64,000 nucleotides of DNA from Melanocharis versteri (GCA_013397845.1 VZTG01002916.1:186001-250000), one strand, 5' to 3'; positions 39,900 through 51,351 are shown, numbered from the stretch's first letter. The notes: a model not told the origin generated them from the sequence alone. Made by a program: numbers and translations.

Positions 39900-41860
39900 G
39901 GCAAAGAAAGAAGCCAATATTTGTAATGGTGAATAATTATGTCTTTGGAAGATAGTGGTACTGGGCTTAGGTAGAAATTGAGAAAATAGCTCAAGCAGAA
40001 GCAGCTTGTGTTGAATGTAGGAAAATTTGGATCACAGAGATTATGTAGGGAGAAGGAAAAATTCTGCGTGGAAGGAGGACTGAGCTGAAGATGATTTCCA
40101 TTTCTAGTCCTGATTGAGAATTGCAGTGTCCCTCCATCAGCAGTGAGAGAAGGAAGGAGAAGAGGAGCCAACCACGGACAACACTGAATATATGAGGAGG
40201 AGTACTGGACCCAAGTTGACACCTCAGCACCATGGGAGAGATACCAGAATGACACCAGTTCCTTTTTCCAAGTTAAACCTGAGATGAGGGAAGAAACAAA
40301 GAGACCTGTTGGCCGTCTGCTTTGATAAGCCTGTTGAATGAGATCCACTTGTGCATGTGAGCTGTGATGGATACAAAGATTAAATCTATAGTATTCTCTC
40401 TGAAGCATCTTTGAGGAAAGAAGATACATGAAGAGAAAATTTTTGAAACCTGAAAATTTTGAAAATGGTACAGAAATGGGGAAGACAAAGACACAACATG
40501 GTTTATATTTAAAAATAAATCATTGGAAATCTTGATGAAAGCTATTCTGATAACATCAGAGAATAGCTTATACAATTTATGCAGTGTGGATGTGGAGATC
40601 TATATGGAGATGTCATGAATGATGTTGTTTCTGCTTCTGTTTGAGTAAAGTAGATCCAAATGTTAAAAGTAAATTTTTACTCATGGGGATGAGGGTTGGT
40701 TGTTTTTAAGGGTGTTGTTCTGCCCTTCTGATGGAGCATACCTGACAGGAGCGGGAGGAGAGGGAACGTGGGGAACAGCATGCTAGAAACTCTGTGATCA
40801 CTGAAGCTGGAGGCGGAAGGAAAGAGAGGAGAGAAGATGTGAAGACCCCAGATATTGCTAGGAAAGGGATGATTTTGAGGGTGATAAAGAGAAATGAAGG
40901 GGATGTCAAGGATCTGTAGGGGCAGATTGACCCCTGAGGGGACTAAGCTGGGATGCTAGTGGGGGGCCAGAGTCATGATCATGTCTGAAGACAGTTTTCA
41001 AAGTCAGCCTCCATGCAGTGATCCTCTGGGAAGGCCGTGGTAATGAGGCAGGTTGAAGACCAAGCCAGGGAAACGTGTCAGTGGGTGATATTCGGGCTGA
41101 GGATCAGGGGGTGGGAGACGAGATGCTGATGCATGCGATGTAGCCACCACAGGGGCCACAGAAAAGCGACTCCCAAGGCAAGAGGAGTCCTCTCTGCTGC
41201 CCTTCACCACAACTCTGCAATGAACGGGCTGTTCTCTAACTCGGCCAGCACTTTATACAGCAGAGAGGACAAACACAGTTATTTTACTCAGAAATGTTAA
41301 AATACTGATATTATCCACTATCCGAGTACATATGTGCTGGAGACCAAATTAAAGCTCATCAGTTACGAAAATTATGGTGGCCTGAATTGTGCACATCAAG
41401 TGGCAGAAAGACTTGGTGAGAACCAAGGAGCATTTTCAGAAGGGAAGACAGAAATAACATTAGGAATGAAATTTGTAGGTTATAATTAGTAGGTGGTGTG
41501 ATAGCAAATACTGCGAGTTCATTTCAAATGGTTAAGAAGAGGGAACTATTTAATTAAGTAGAAAAGAAAAATTAATCCAGAATCTTGATTATGAAAGAAA
41601 AAAGGCAACAAATGGTTTCTTTTTAAAGTATGAAACTGCTTCCTCCGTCCAAAAAAACCCCACAGGAACAAGGATGAGATGGGGAAAATGTGCTGATAAA
41701 CAGAAATAGATTCTAAAATGTTTGGATAATATGAATACATAGCATGCAGAGGAAATCACTTAACAAAAGGCAGCACCAGAAATAGGGTTAAAAGGCATCA
41801 AAAAAGGAGAAAGTTCTGAATCACTATCAGGAAAAGCCTGACAATAAAATCTGTTAGCTA
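39900..41860. other. 2-kb block of strong purine-strand asymmetry
   Basis: The plus strand is dominated by A and G (AGTGAGAGAAGGAAGGAGAA, GGAGGCGGAAGGAAAGAGAG and similar) for nearly 2 kb, with a GC-raised centre at 40.7-41.2 kb. Minus-strand ORFs up to 177 codons (39896-40429) are pyrimidine-codon-rich (Ser, Leu, Phe, Pro) and look like by-products. Origin unknown: a decayed transposable element or an old transcribed region are possible. Confidence 0.5.
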
Positions 41861-42568
41861 CTGTTGTAAGTTCCTATTTAACCATTATGAGGATCCCTTT
41901 GCTTGAAATCTCTGAAACAGAAGGTTTTTGTGATATTCAGGGTGGGAGTGTGTTTGAGTATTTCTCCTTTTAAGGAAATTTTAATCAAGTGTCTTCTTGA
42001 GGCTCTTAATTACATAAAGATTACCCAACAAAATATATCTTTGGTTAGCATTCTAGTACCAGTCTCTTGTGTGAAGTCTGACAGATTTATTTTGAGTGTC
42101 AAAACTGTATATTTAGGTTTATGTACTGTGTTTTACTTCGACACTTAAATGTTATAGCATACAGTTCTAGGACAAGCTCAATTTTCCAGAGAGGTGAGTG
42201 ATTTTTCAAGAATTAATGAATTTACCCCTTATTAAATCTGCTGTGGAAAAAAGGTATCTACTGATGTTTGAGTGCTGCTTTAAACTTTTCACAGACTAAA
42301 ATAAGTTTGACAAAAGAGGACAATGTAGTCATGTATGGTATATGTACATACAACCAAAATGAGATGGACTGTGGAATACTCCATCTTGTGTTTCAAGTAC
42401 CTGGTTCAATATGACTAGATATGTACATTTGGATAGTACGTCTCTGTATTTTGGTATAGAAAGGATTAATTGAGTCCAGTGTACCTAGACATCTGAGAAA
42501 ATGTATTTGATTGTAACGCGCAAGGATTGTGTGTTACCTCTGCATCCCTTTTGGAAAGCTTTGGTTTT

Positions 42569-42618
42569 TTTCAGCTTGATAATTCAAAACTGATTTCAGC
42601 TTGAGATTTTAAAACTAA
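42569..42618. repeat. Imperfect 25-bp tandem duplication
   Basis: TTTCAGCTTGATAATTCAAA at 42569 recurs as TTTCAGCTTGAGATTTTAAA at 42594. Small local duplication with no other signal. Confidence 0.75.
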
Positions 42619-42724
42619 GTGGAGTACTGCTTAGAGCTGCAATCAGATGTCATTAAAAGATCTGTATTGCTCTCCCCAGTAGGTTCAGCCACGTAAATTA
42701 AGCCTTGAGAACTTTCTGCAAACT

Positions 42725-42960
42725 GACCAGAAGGACTGTGATGATCTAGTCTGACTTCCTAATTGTATGACGTAAAAATAAATCCTGTTGTTCCTTTTTT
42801 CAAATCCTTTCTCTCTGCTAGAATATTTGGTTCAGGAAGATGTTCCTTTATACTTAAGTCTTCAAATGGTGGAGAGTCTCCTACATATCTTGATGAGCAA
42901 ACCTAATGGTGTGTTAAGAATTTCCATTTGAGTGTATTATATTGACTTCCAGTGTTGAAT
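42725..42960 (-). mobile_element. Ancient CR1/L3-like LINE fragment
   Basis: GGACTGTGATGATCTAGTCT followed by GACTTCCT resembles the inverted 3' end of an old amniote CR1 group (CATCTAGTCTGACCTCCT). Later GGAGAGTCTCCTACATATCT and AATGGTGTGTTAAGAATTTC fit its body poorly. Strongly decayed; boundaries are approximate. Confidence 0.45.
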
Positions 42961-43999
42961 AATCCTGTAGCAATCATGGCTCTTTGATGTAAGATCAAGA
43001 TTTGTGGGGAAAAATAAATGCCTTCTGTTAGATTGGTCTCTATGACTGGGGAAGGTGGGGAAATGAGAGGGAGTTTTAGGGACGTGAGATATTAGAGTCT
43101 GTGAAAGGTGTACATGGTATTGGCAGGGGACACGATAAAACTTTTATTTACTTATTGGACATTTCTCTGGTAGAATCTTATAATGCAACACAAAACTAAA
43201 CTTTCATGGGTTCATGAGTACTGCAGTCCTCTAGGTTAATGGATATTAGTTCCCAGAGAGAGTTCTGGGAGATGGGGCTGAGAAGTCAGAAAGGGAAGAC
43301 CACTTTCATGAGAAGTGCTGTCTTTGCGGTTAAGGAAATGTTACGTGCAGGTTGGTTGCCATGTGCAGTTGCTTAATTTCTTCCCTGTAGTTTTCCTGAG
43401 ATTATCTGCTGCACTGGTTCAAATTCATATTACGTGCTGAGAAATAAATGTATTCAGGGACTTGGATGTGTCTCTCATGGAGGATGTTTATTGTGATGGC
43501 TGTGCAGATGTTTGTATTTATTGTTCAGATAGTGTCTAGATTTTGTTTGCTATAAATGTATTCCTGAGGCTCCTAAAAAAGTAGGAGATGAGAATGTTTG
43601 AAGGCTCATCTTGTGAAGCTGGGAAAGGATTTCAAAGTAGAAATTTTTTCCCACTGCCAGTTTCCAAGGTCGAAGAGTATATTACAAGTAGAAGTGTACA
43701 AGATGAGATGATACCTGGATAGCTCGTTCAAAGCTGAAGTCCTCTTCCACAAACAGGGATGCCCTTGCCTGACAAAACTGAAGGTCACTTGGGTTAGCAC
43801 AGTATTTACTTCTTTTATGTGGTCTCTAATATTAAGGGTCTTGGAGCATCCTAGTTCTACCATACCATAGCTAAATTGTTATGTGTAAAGTATGTATGTC
43901 CATATGATGTGACAACGACCTGACAGGCCAGACTTTACCTCTGTTTCTTTAATTTCTTCTGTTTGTTAATTGATCAGAAAACCAGTCCATCCAGTCAAC

Positions 44000-44089
44000 C
44001 AGTGGTCTAGTGGAAGGTTCGCTTCTCACGGTACAGGGGTTGGAACGGAGTGATCTTGGAGGTTTCTTCCAAGCCCGACTTCTATGAAA
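44000..44089 (+). mobile_element. CR1 LINE 3' terminus, short copy
   Basis: It reads AGTGGTCTAGTGGAAGGTTC, then GGGGTTGGAACGGAGTGATC, TTGGAGGTTTCTTCCAAGCC and TTCTATGAAA, the last 90 bp of a CR1 with several substitutions. Confidence 0.88.
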
Positions 44090-44178
44090 TGCACTGGGAG
44101 CTGAGGTTCCCACTATGGCCACATATCACTGTGTATTCCTACTAGGCAGAATTTTCATGGTCACTGCATGAGACATCA

Positions 44179-44373
44179 TCAGTTTTCTTGGCTGGAAGCT
44201 TTGTTTGCACAGCTTTCAGGCATGACTGTTCTCCCTGTAACTCTGGCAGTCTCAAGGAAGTAAGGCTGCAGTGCCGCTGTGTACTCTGCATGGGACATGG
44301 CCTCAAAGAGTGCTGTCACAAAGGACAGCAGAACGTAGCTGCCCAGCTGTAGAGTTTTGGCAGCCACTCCAAA
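44179..44373 (-). CDS. Candidate terminal coding exon of an unrecognised antisense gene
   Basis: On the minus strand a good acceptor (CACCGACCTCCTCTTAG) precedes 64 codons starting FGVAAKTLQLGSYVLLSF and ending in TGA at 44179-44181. The segment is richer in GC than its surroundings and many third positions are G or C. The middle is a hydrophobic helix-like stretch (LGSYVLLSFVTALFEA), followed by a polar tail ending ASSQEN. It begins in phase 0, matching the phase-0 end of the exon-like segment 44841-44963 upstream on the same strand. I do not recognise the family. It could be chance, or a decayed exon of a lost gene. Confidence 0.27.
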   Translation of the reverse strand, partial: FGVAAKTLQLGSYVLLSFVTALFEAMSHAEYTAALQPYFLETARVTGRTVMPESCANKASSQEN

Positions 44374-44840
44374 CTAAGAGGAGGTCGGTGAAGCACAGCA
44401 CAGCACAGAGGAAACAAATACAATATTGTAAATCTAGCTGATGATTGTCAGCTAAATTCTACAGAAAATCTCAGGTAGTAGGAGTAGGTACAAAGAAAAT
44501 GATTGCAACTTGCTGACAACCTCATCTCAGCAGAGATAGCTTTTATTGGGGTGTGATATTTACTGCCTTTAGGAAAAACACATAGCAGATTCTTTCTTTT
44601 CTAGCATGGCATAGTCTGTAAAAGTTTAATTTTTTTTCAACAAGAAAGAAACCTATCATTGCTATAAGTATGTTGTAAGCAGTTAAATTATCCTGTATTT
44701 ATTTTTATATTTTCACTCTTCTGCCAAGAAATTAGGAAAGTCTGATTTTTATTTCTTCTTTTCCCCCACAAAATACTTGTTTTGTTCCTCTTCATTGTCA
44801 AAATAGCTATTTTTTGTTTCCTCTCAGGTGCCAATCTGAC

Positions 44841-44963
44841 CTTGCTGGAATCTGTCTCCAGTTCTATGTTTTGGCGGTCAGTGAGGTACACTTGAATGCC
44901 TTCATGTAAATCAGGCTTTGCTTTGCTCACTGCCTGGAATTTTTGTGCCATCACCTCTAGTCC
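44841..44963 (-). CDS. Candidate internal coding exon of an unrecognised antisense gene
   Basis: On the minus strand 41 open codons (starting GLEVMAQKFQAVSKAKPDL, ending ELETDSSK) lie between TTTTCTTCAG and AAG|GTCAGA. The exon is 123 bp and phase 0 at both ends, so it would join in frame to the candidate terminal exon at 44373. The residue mix looks like a soluble helical protein. The acceptor is good; the donor is weak (C at +3). No homologue is recognised. Confidence 0.27.
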
Positions 44964-44999
44964 CTGAAGAAAACCAACCCCCAAACCCTCTGGTCCTTG

Positions 45000-46854
45000 T
45001 GAGATATTTTACAATTCTGTCAAAGAGTCTTGAACATGCTGCTCTGGACAATGAAAATATTTAAAGTTTCAGACTTAATGATGCATCAGATATTTATAAC
45101 TTGAACACCCTGTAAGTGGAATTGAATGACCATTATGGTACTGATGTTTCCAGTTTTTAAACTAGCCAGTGAAAGGTAAATGAAATGTTGTGCTTGTTAG
45201 ATTATAAAGCACGATACATGTGTTTGGTAAATGAATTGGCTGATTTTGGTAATCGAATATTTGTGACTACGAGGCACTGAATTGTTGCACCAGGATTGTG
45301 TACACAGTGTAGTGTGCATGGAGTGACAGCAAACAGAACCCTTACAGACACTATTTTACTTGGAATAACTTCAACTTTAAGAAAATCAAAGAACAGCCGA
45401 GGTTGCTAAGTGACAGCAAAATATTTATCCTTTTTTTAGAAAATCAGACCGGTTTATGCAATGAATAGTAGGGGACAGCATATATTGTGTGCCACCCACA
45501 TGCTGTATAGGACCATTATTGCACGTAATTAAGACCTGCATAATTCAGCACAGTAACCACAGCAATCACCTCTGTCTTAGTACTGATATTTTCTAATACA
45601 GTTTATTTAGTCTTCTCCCTCACAAGAAAATCTGTCAAGTAATCCATTATAAATGACTACTCTATCTCTGCTGTGAAATACAAGTATTATTCTTGTGTAG
45701 GCAGATACTGGAAGAGAGGAGGCAAGATGGGAGAGAGGGAGAGGAAATAGAGTGAGAATCACTGTTTATAACTGGCTATTTGCTTTGCAGGCTTATTCTC
45801 ATCACCAATGTGAGATGAAGCGCGCTAAGAGGCAATGATGTGGCACAAGTGTTATGTTTTTCTGGAAGGAGAGGATAATGGTGGGTTCAGCCTGAGGCTC
45901 CATGCCTTGCTCTTGGCTCTCACAGAGGAGCTGTGTGTGGCTTTCCAGTGGACCCTGTGGATAAAGCCCTCCCCACCACCATGGAGGGTGGTGGGAAGCT
46001 GGAATTACAGCAGAGTGGTGAAGGCTTGGGTGGCTCTTGAGTCTCACTCAGCAACAGAGCGAGAGTTTTTTCAAGTGTTGTTAGATGCCGTCCTGCCATT
46101 CCTAAGGCTGATTGGGGAAGAGGAAAACTGCTGTTCTGGGCTGACCAGTATCGCCTCCCAGCTGAAATGGGAGACCCTGCAGAGGAGACACAGGGAGGGA
46201 GTCACTGAGCTCAACATCCTTGAGCATGCTACTGTGGCAATGGGATGGGTTAGTCCTTGACGGAATTTCGACTAGTTTTCGTTTTTTCGGTTTTTCCCTT
46301 GACAAAGAGGTTGTCAGGACAAGAAACAAAATCATGTTCAAAGATGTGTGTGAGAAATTGACTGGAAAAAGATTTATTTGTACCTTCAGTTCTCTTAATT
46401 CAAGAGATAAAAATTTATCTTCTGACTGAAGTGGAAGAGAGGTTCCCTGTTTGAGGGAACCCTCACTGGGCTGTTTTTCCACTCTGCTCCTAAAAATTAT
46501 AGCTTTGACTAAAGTTTTTCAAAACCAACTGCTGCTGTCGAAGACATTATACAAAATGGCCTGATTTTGAAATAAAAATGCTTCTTATTTTTTGGAAGTG
46601 TTAGGGGTTTGGTGCTACAGACAATACACGTTGCAGCACTGAAGGTTCAGGAACTGGCTCTTTGGTTGGCTCTTCCCTACCCCCGTGTTTCTGCATTCTG
46701 TGAAGGAAGTATTTTATCTTGCTCTGTAGTTGCAGTCATCACCTCCTGCTATTTCCCTGAAATACCCATATGGTCTGAAAAGGGTAGTTGCACACTGCAG
46801 TGTGGGAGGAGAGGAAAAGCGATGCTGCTGCTTGTGTTGAGGTCAGGGGCTTGC
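45000..46854. other. Non-coding DNA with a GC-raised ORF at 45.8-46.3 kb
   Basis: Between the minus-strand candidate exons and the CpG island. A plus-strand ORF of 141 codons (45835-46260) covers a GC-raised patch. It has Leu/Glu-rich, protein-like stretches such as REFFQVLLDAVLPFLRLIGE but no recognised family. It may be a fragment of an unidentified element. Confidence 0.45.
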
Positions 46855-47185
46855 TGCTCCTCGCGCAGCCGCCAGCCCGGCGCGGCGGGAGCTGGAGCCC
46901 GCGGTGTTCCCGGGATCGCCGCGAGGTGGCAATGGCTCGGAGTGTCCCCGCTCCGTGCCGGCCCCGGCTCCTGCGCGGGGGCACGGCGGGAGGGCTGCCG
47001 GAGCATCCCCGGGAGGGCTGCCGGGACATCCCCGGGAGGGCTGCCGGGACATCCCCGGGAGGGCTGCCGGAGCATCCCCGGGAGGGCTGCCGGAGCATCC
47101 CCGGGAGGGCTGCCGGGGCATCCCCGGGAGGGCTGCCGGAGCATCCCCGGGAGGGCTCGCGGCTGTGCGGGCAGCCGGGCTGTGG
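46855..47185. promoter_or_regulatory. CpG-island-like GC-rich block
   Basis: About 330 bp of very GC- and CpG-rich sequence (runs such as CGCGCAGCCGCC and CCCGGCGCGGCGGG) sits abruptly in AT-rich DNA, 4.2 kb upstream of the CADPS2 exon. Its 3' half is a 23-bp minisatellite; its 5' half (46855-46985) is non-repetitive. Such islands often mark vertebrate promoters. No TATA-like element was noticed inside it. It could be an alternative CADPS2 promoter or only a GC-rich repeat expansion. Confidence 0.55.
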
Positions 47186-47252
47186 CCCACGCACAGGCCA
47201 CCTGTTCAGCTTGTTCATTCTTAAGGGCAAAGTTTTCTGGGGCAGCGGTGCT
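46932..47252 (+). CDS. Candidate alternative first coding exon in the CpG island (speculative)
   Basis: An ATG at 46932 (context GGCAATGGC) opens a 107-codon frame starting MARSVPAPCRPRLLRGG. It runs through the minisatellite, which reads as a 23-residue repeat with GGLPEHPREG motifs, to a strong CT|GTGAGT donor at 47253. The frame reaches the donor in phase 0 and the CADPS2 exon begins in phase 0, so splicing the two would keep the frame. The product does not resemble the known CAPS N-terminus and is low complexity. An open frame here is weak evidence because every frame across the repeat is open. Confidence 0.17.
46990..47150. repeat. 23-bp minisatellite, seven units
   Basis: Seven head-to-tail units of exactly 23 bp, starting GAGGGCTGCCGG and ending CATCCCCGG, begin at 46990, 47013, 47036, 47059, 47082, 47105 and 47128. 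A partial eighth unit starts at 47151. The units differ only at the bases after CCGG (AGC, GAC or GGC), and each junction makes a CCCGGG palindrome. The period is not a multiple of three, and neither strand of the unit contains a stop codon, so all six frames are open across the array. This explains the overlapping long ORFs here. Confidence 0.95.
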
Positions 47253-50200
47253 GTGAGTTACGTCTTTGCCGGCTGCTGTTGGCTGCGTGTGATCGGGGCA
47301 GCAGTGAGCGCTCAGTGTACTTAGGCAGTGAGAAGCAGATGAAGATGCTCCTAATCAAGCACCAAGCGCAGGGAAGCTGCAGTTTTATTTTTTCCTTCTG
47401 TCTTTCAAAGAGAAATAAGCAGTATTACTGTTACAAATCCATACGTGCTTCAGTTTTCCTTCGTTGGAGTTTATTATTTAAGGAAGCAAAACTTGTGACG
47501 TTGGAATGACTCCCTAAACTTCGAGATCTATTTGAAATGTGACTTCTTATAAAAATAGGAGTTTAAACTCTGTGTAAAATCTATTTATTCAAATTGTTTA
47601 AAGGTATGAGTGGTGCTTAACCACAAGTGCCTCTAGGTTTTCATACTCAACTTTCACTTTAGAAGGGAAAAATCAGATCTTTAAATTAATGCTCAAAGGG
47701 GAATATATTTGGATATATGGCTTCTTTAAAATGTTAAATGCAAGGTGAGAAAGTTTTTTTAATAGTTAAGTGCTTGAGGCTCTCTCATGCTTTTATATTA
47801 GTTAAATTGCTACTGCAACTTGAAGAGGTTATTCTTAATTTAATTAAATAACTCTTTGAGAAGTTTACTCTATCTTAAATGTTTTCATTCTGTGATAGCT
47901 TACTAAGGTTAGCAAATGTAAAGCAGAAAAAAAAGTTTACCTACTTTGAAAGACACAGGGATGGAAGGGAAGAAAAGTTTTTATCTGTTGTGTGACTGCA
48001 ATAAAGAAAAAAACAAATCTGAGGGCAGTTAATCTTGTTTTCCCTTAAATTTGTCTTATCTTCAGTCATTTTGCGGAATGCAATCAAATCTGATATTCTC
48101 AGTCACTGGAATTTAGTTATACATTTTCCCATGAAGCAGCAGTAGTTGCTTGTGAAGTATCACACAGAGTTATGGCAACAGATTCTATACCACTGAGAAT
48201 GCAAAATCCAAACAAGCAATACAAAACTGAAGCAGATTAATGGAAGGCAACAGAATCAGTGAGGCTTTGCTGTATGCCTTTGGTAGTATTCAGAGTTTAG
48301 TTTACATTTGGGGGTACATGTAGTAATGCAATTTTTTTTATTTTCAATTTCCTGTTTGTGGTTCTTTCTACTAGAATTAAAATGTGGAAACAGAGGTACT
48401 GACAGCAAAGATGAGAGTGGGCTGAAAGCGAAGACCTGATGTGTGTGGGTCTTGCACAAAGCAGAGGAGGAAAGGGCCTCTGTTGTCTTCTCTTGTTCCG
48501 TGTTGACCAACTTCAGAGGTAGCCCAGACTTTGACAGGTTGAGCTGCTTGGCAGTATCCGAGAGCTAATGTCCTCTACAAACACCTATTTCTCTGCTTTT
48601 GCTACTGCAGCATTCCAATGCAATTCTCTCCCCATTTCTAAGCTATTACTTTTACTGTTAGCTTTGTTTCATTTTTAAGTGCTGCAAATTGAAGAGTGTT
48701 AATGAATTCATTAAAAATTATCAGCATAAAAAAAAAAGAGATGAGAGAGAATTCACTGTACACTCAATATTCTGACAAGTAAAAAAAACCTAGAGGAGCT
48801 GTATGCTGCAGTAGACTACCATAAATTATTCTGTATCTTGACAGTAAACTACGTCTCTATATATGACAGTACTTGGGACATGTAAAATAGACTTCAGATC
48901 ATCCTTAGTGCAAGTTGTACCTTTTCATATTTTCCATTGGAAATACTATTATTTTTTAGCTTTGCAGGAGAACTTTATTCTGTACATCCAGATTTTGCAC
49001 TGAAATAAAAGTAATTTAAGAAATTTAGTGTAATCCTAAAATGCCACTCAACCGTAAGAAATTCTTACTGCCTAAAGTAGTGAACATGAAAGCCATATAT
49101 AAATATTTTAAAGGCATTTCAGTTTACTGAACTATGATGGTTAGAAATGAGAAAGTCAGAATTAAATTTATATTTCATTGCCTTATTCATAATGTTTTTG
49201 TTTGATATGTGGGTAATAGAGAAGCAAATCACCTAAAGAATGAAGTCTGCAAGCATGAAAACACATTTTCATAATTGCCTTGGCAGGAAGCCTGCATGTT
49301 CTCGTGGCAGAGCTGTGAATATTCCATGGGATGAAGGAGCTGTTTGCTCAGCAGAGGGGCACTGTCTGCATGAGTGCTTGTCTCTTTTCTAAGTCCCCCA
49401 AAAGAACATGTGTATGCTGGAAAAAAAAAACCCTCAAGCCATCCATAATGATTTGTATTTTCTGGTATCTCAACTTATCCAAAATATTTAGAGAATGAGA
49501 GAAGAATAAGAGAAATGAAGTCAGTGGAACAAGGTTTGATTTCTCAAGTGTCATGAAGATTCTGTGCAAGGAGTGGATGTCTGGCAGGCAGGTGGATAGG
49601 TGCCATTTTGGATGGATGTGCAGACACAATATGAGTACTTCTCTCCTATTGATTTTTAATTAGCAGTGGTACAGGATGGGGTGTCAGTGTCAGGCTGCTG
49701 CTCTCAGGAGTTCCTGCAGGAAATTTATCCAAGTCTCAGCAACCTCTGTTGAAGTTCGCTTGCCTCAACAGGAGGCCTTTTTTTCCATAGGGATCTCCTG
49801 GGGCTTGTTTTGTATCGTTAATGGTTCTGTTAAGATGAGGAACAGAATTATCGTGTATTTTTAATTAGCTTGGATTTTAGCTTGGATTTTTTTTCAGAGG
49901 CATGGTTTTTTAGCTTTGCATCTCTACTTCCTACATTTGATTATTTTTTAGAGGATTTCTGATACCCAGTATATATATGGCATCTATACTATTGTTTCCT
50001 GTCAAAATAAAGCAGCTTTCAGATTTGCAATCAGTTTGGAGAGTTTTGCAGGAAATTGTTACATTTTTCAAAGAAGCACATGAGTTTGCAAACGTAGCAA
50101 ACTTTGTGTGGGATGAAAATCTTCCTGTGATATATAAGTTGTCCAAGGTAGACACATTATCAGGATAGTAGAGATTTTGCTAATTTTGTGACAATGTTGT

Positions 50201-51301
50201 AGCTTAAATGACTTCAGAGTGTTGACATAAGAGACCTGAAAGCCTAACGTCACCATATTTACTGTAGATGCCCTTCAATAAGAAATGATTATGCCATTGG
50301 GGGCAGTGTTATTTGCTGCAGGTTAGCCATTACAAATACCACTTTCTGCCCTCTGGAAAAATATTTACAATTTCTGGCTATACATTTATTTGTTTGTTTG
50401 TTTTACTTAAGAAAAATACAGGAAGGGTGAAAAGACCTTTCAGTCAGTTGTGTTTGAATTTTTTTTAGTGTTAAATTTAAAGTTCAAGAATATGATGTGA
50501 TATTCAAACTTCTCACAGATAAGGAGATAATATTGATGAGGAAAAACATCTTACTAAATATTTCAAGAGTTGATAGAAACCTTGGCAAAAAGACCTGTGT
50601 CTGGGTCCCTGGAGAGCTTCCAAACTTTGCTTTTTCCCATAACATTAACCTTTGATAAAAATTGGATGATTGCAAGGTTTAATTGTGTAATGTGCTCTCC
50701 TAGGAGTTTGTTTTCAAAATGTACTCAACTTTGATATGAAGTCCACCAAATTTTATTAGGTGTCAATCTTGGAGCCTTTGTCAGCTATTCCCTAAGATCC
50801 AGTTTTGTTTCATGTCGTTCATAGTGTTGTAGCATCAGTGGCTAGAGCTCCGTTTTCTTCACAGTGCACATGCTTGTTGAAACACTCCAGTAGTAGTGCC
50901 TAGATTACTCCAAAAAATGGAGGCATCTCAGTTGTTTATATTCAGTTACTCGAAGGCTGAAAAGAAAATTTTGTATTCGAAGACAAGCTAAGCGCTAAGT
51001 TTTATTAGCTGGTGCTGCTGCGATGGTGAAGGTCAATCATTATATTCAGCATATGCATATAAAATACTGCACAGAAGTATCCGTTCAGGCTTACCTCTGG
51101 CTTCCCAGGGACACCAGGGAAAGAGCAGAAGTTTCCTTGCGTGCTGCCTGCGTGCATGTCTGGCTGCCACCGTGTGGCTTGTCCAGCAGGGACTCCGAAG
51201 AGCTGCCACTCACCAGGGAGCCAGATGGCCAGTGAGCCTCTGTCTTTTTTCCTGGTCATAGGTTCCAAGTGTGTACAGTGCTGTGTATTTTTACTTCGAG
51301 A
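47253..51301 (+). other. Presumed CADPS2 intron 1, last 4 kb
   Basis: AT-rich until a GC-raised patch at 51085-51240 just before the exon. No second CAPS exon seen. A 63-codon ORF at 49977-50168 reads protein-like (FFKEAHEFANVANFVWDENL) but has no supported splice acceptor. Confidence 0.6.
49867..49890. repeat. Perfect 12-bp tandem duplication
   Basis: AGCTTGGATTTT occurs twice in a row, followed by a T run. Recent slippage or duplication. Confidence 0.9.
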
Positions 51302-51351
51302 CTAACTGCATTTATTCTGTTCTCCCCCCTCCTTGTTTTTTTCTTGCATAG
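51302..51351 (+). promoter_or_regulatory. 3' splice site of the CADPS2 exon: branch point, polypyrimidine tract, AG
   Basis: A CTAAC match to the vertebrate branch-point consensus lies at 51302-51306, with the likely branch A at 51305, about 46 nt before the AG. A long pyrimidine tract with C6 and T7 runs then leads to GCATAG at 51346-51351. The spacing and composition are typical of a strong constitutive acceptor. The exon call rests on reading frame as well as on this site. Confidence 0.75.

Noticed and set aside
39896..40429. Minus-strand ORF of 177 codons
   Set aside because: Its Ser/Leu/Phe-rich content follows from pyrimidine codons opposite a purine-rich strand. No domain, no splice context.
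46739..47324. Several overlapping ORFs of 106 to 215 codons on both strands over the CpG island
   Set aside because: The 23-bp repeat unit has no stop codon in any frame, so these are repeat artefacts. Only the phase-0 frame ending at the GTGAGT donor was kept, as a low-confidence candidate.
48435..48552. Minus-strand exon-like stretch (LNLSKSGLPLKLVNTEQE...)
   Set aside because: Open frame, but the acceptor lacks a pyrimidine tract and the donor (CAG|GTCTTC) is poor.
49290..49430. Minus-strand open stretch after a very strong T-rich acceptor
   Set aside because: No usable GT donor follows in frame before the stop, and no homology is recognised.
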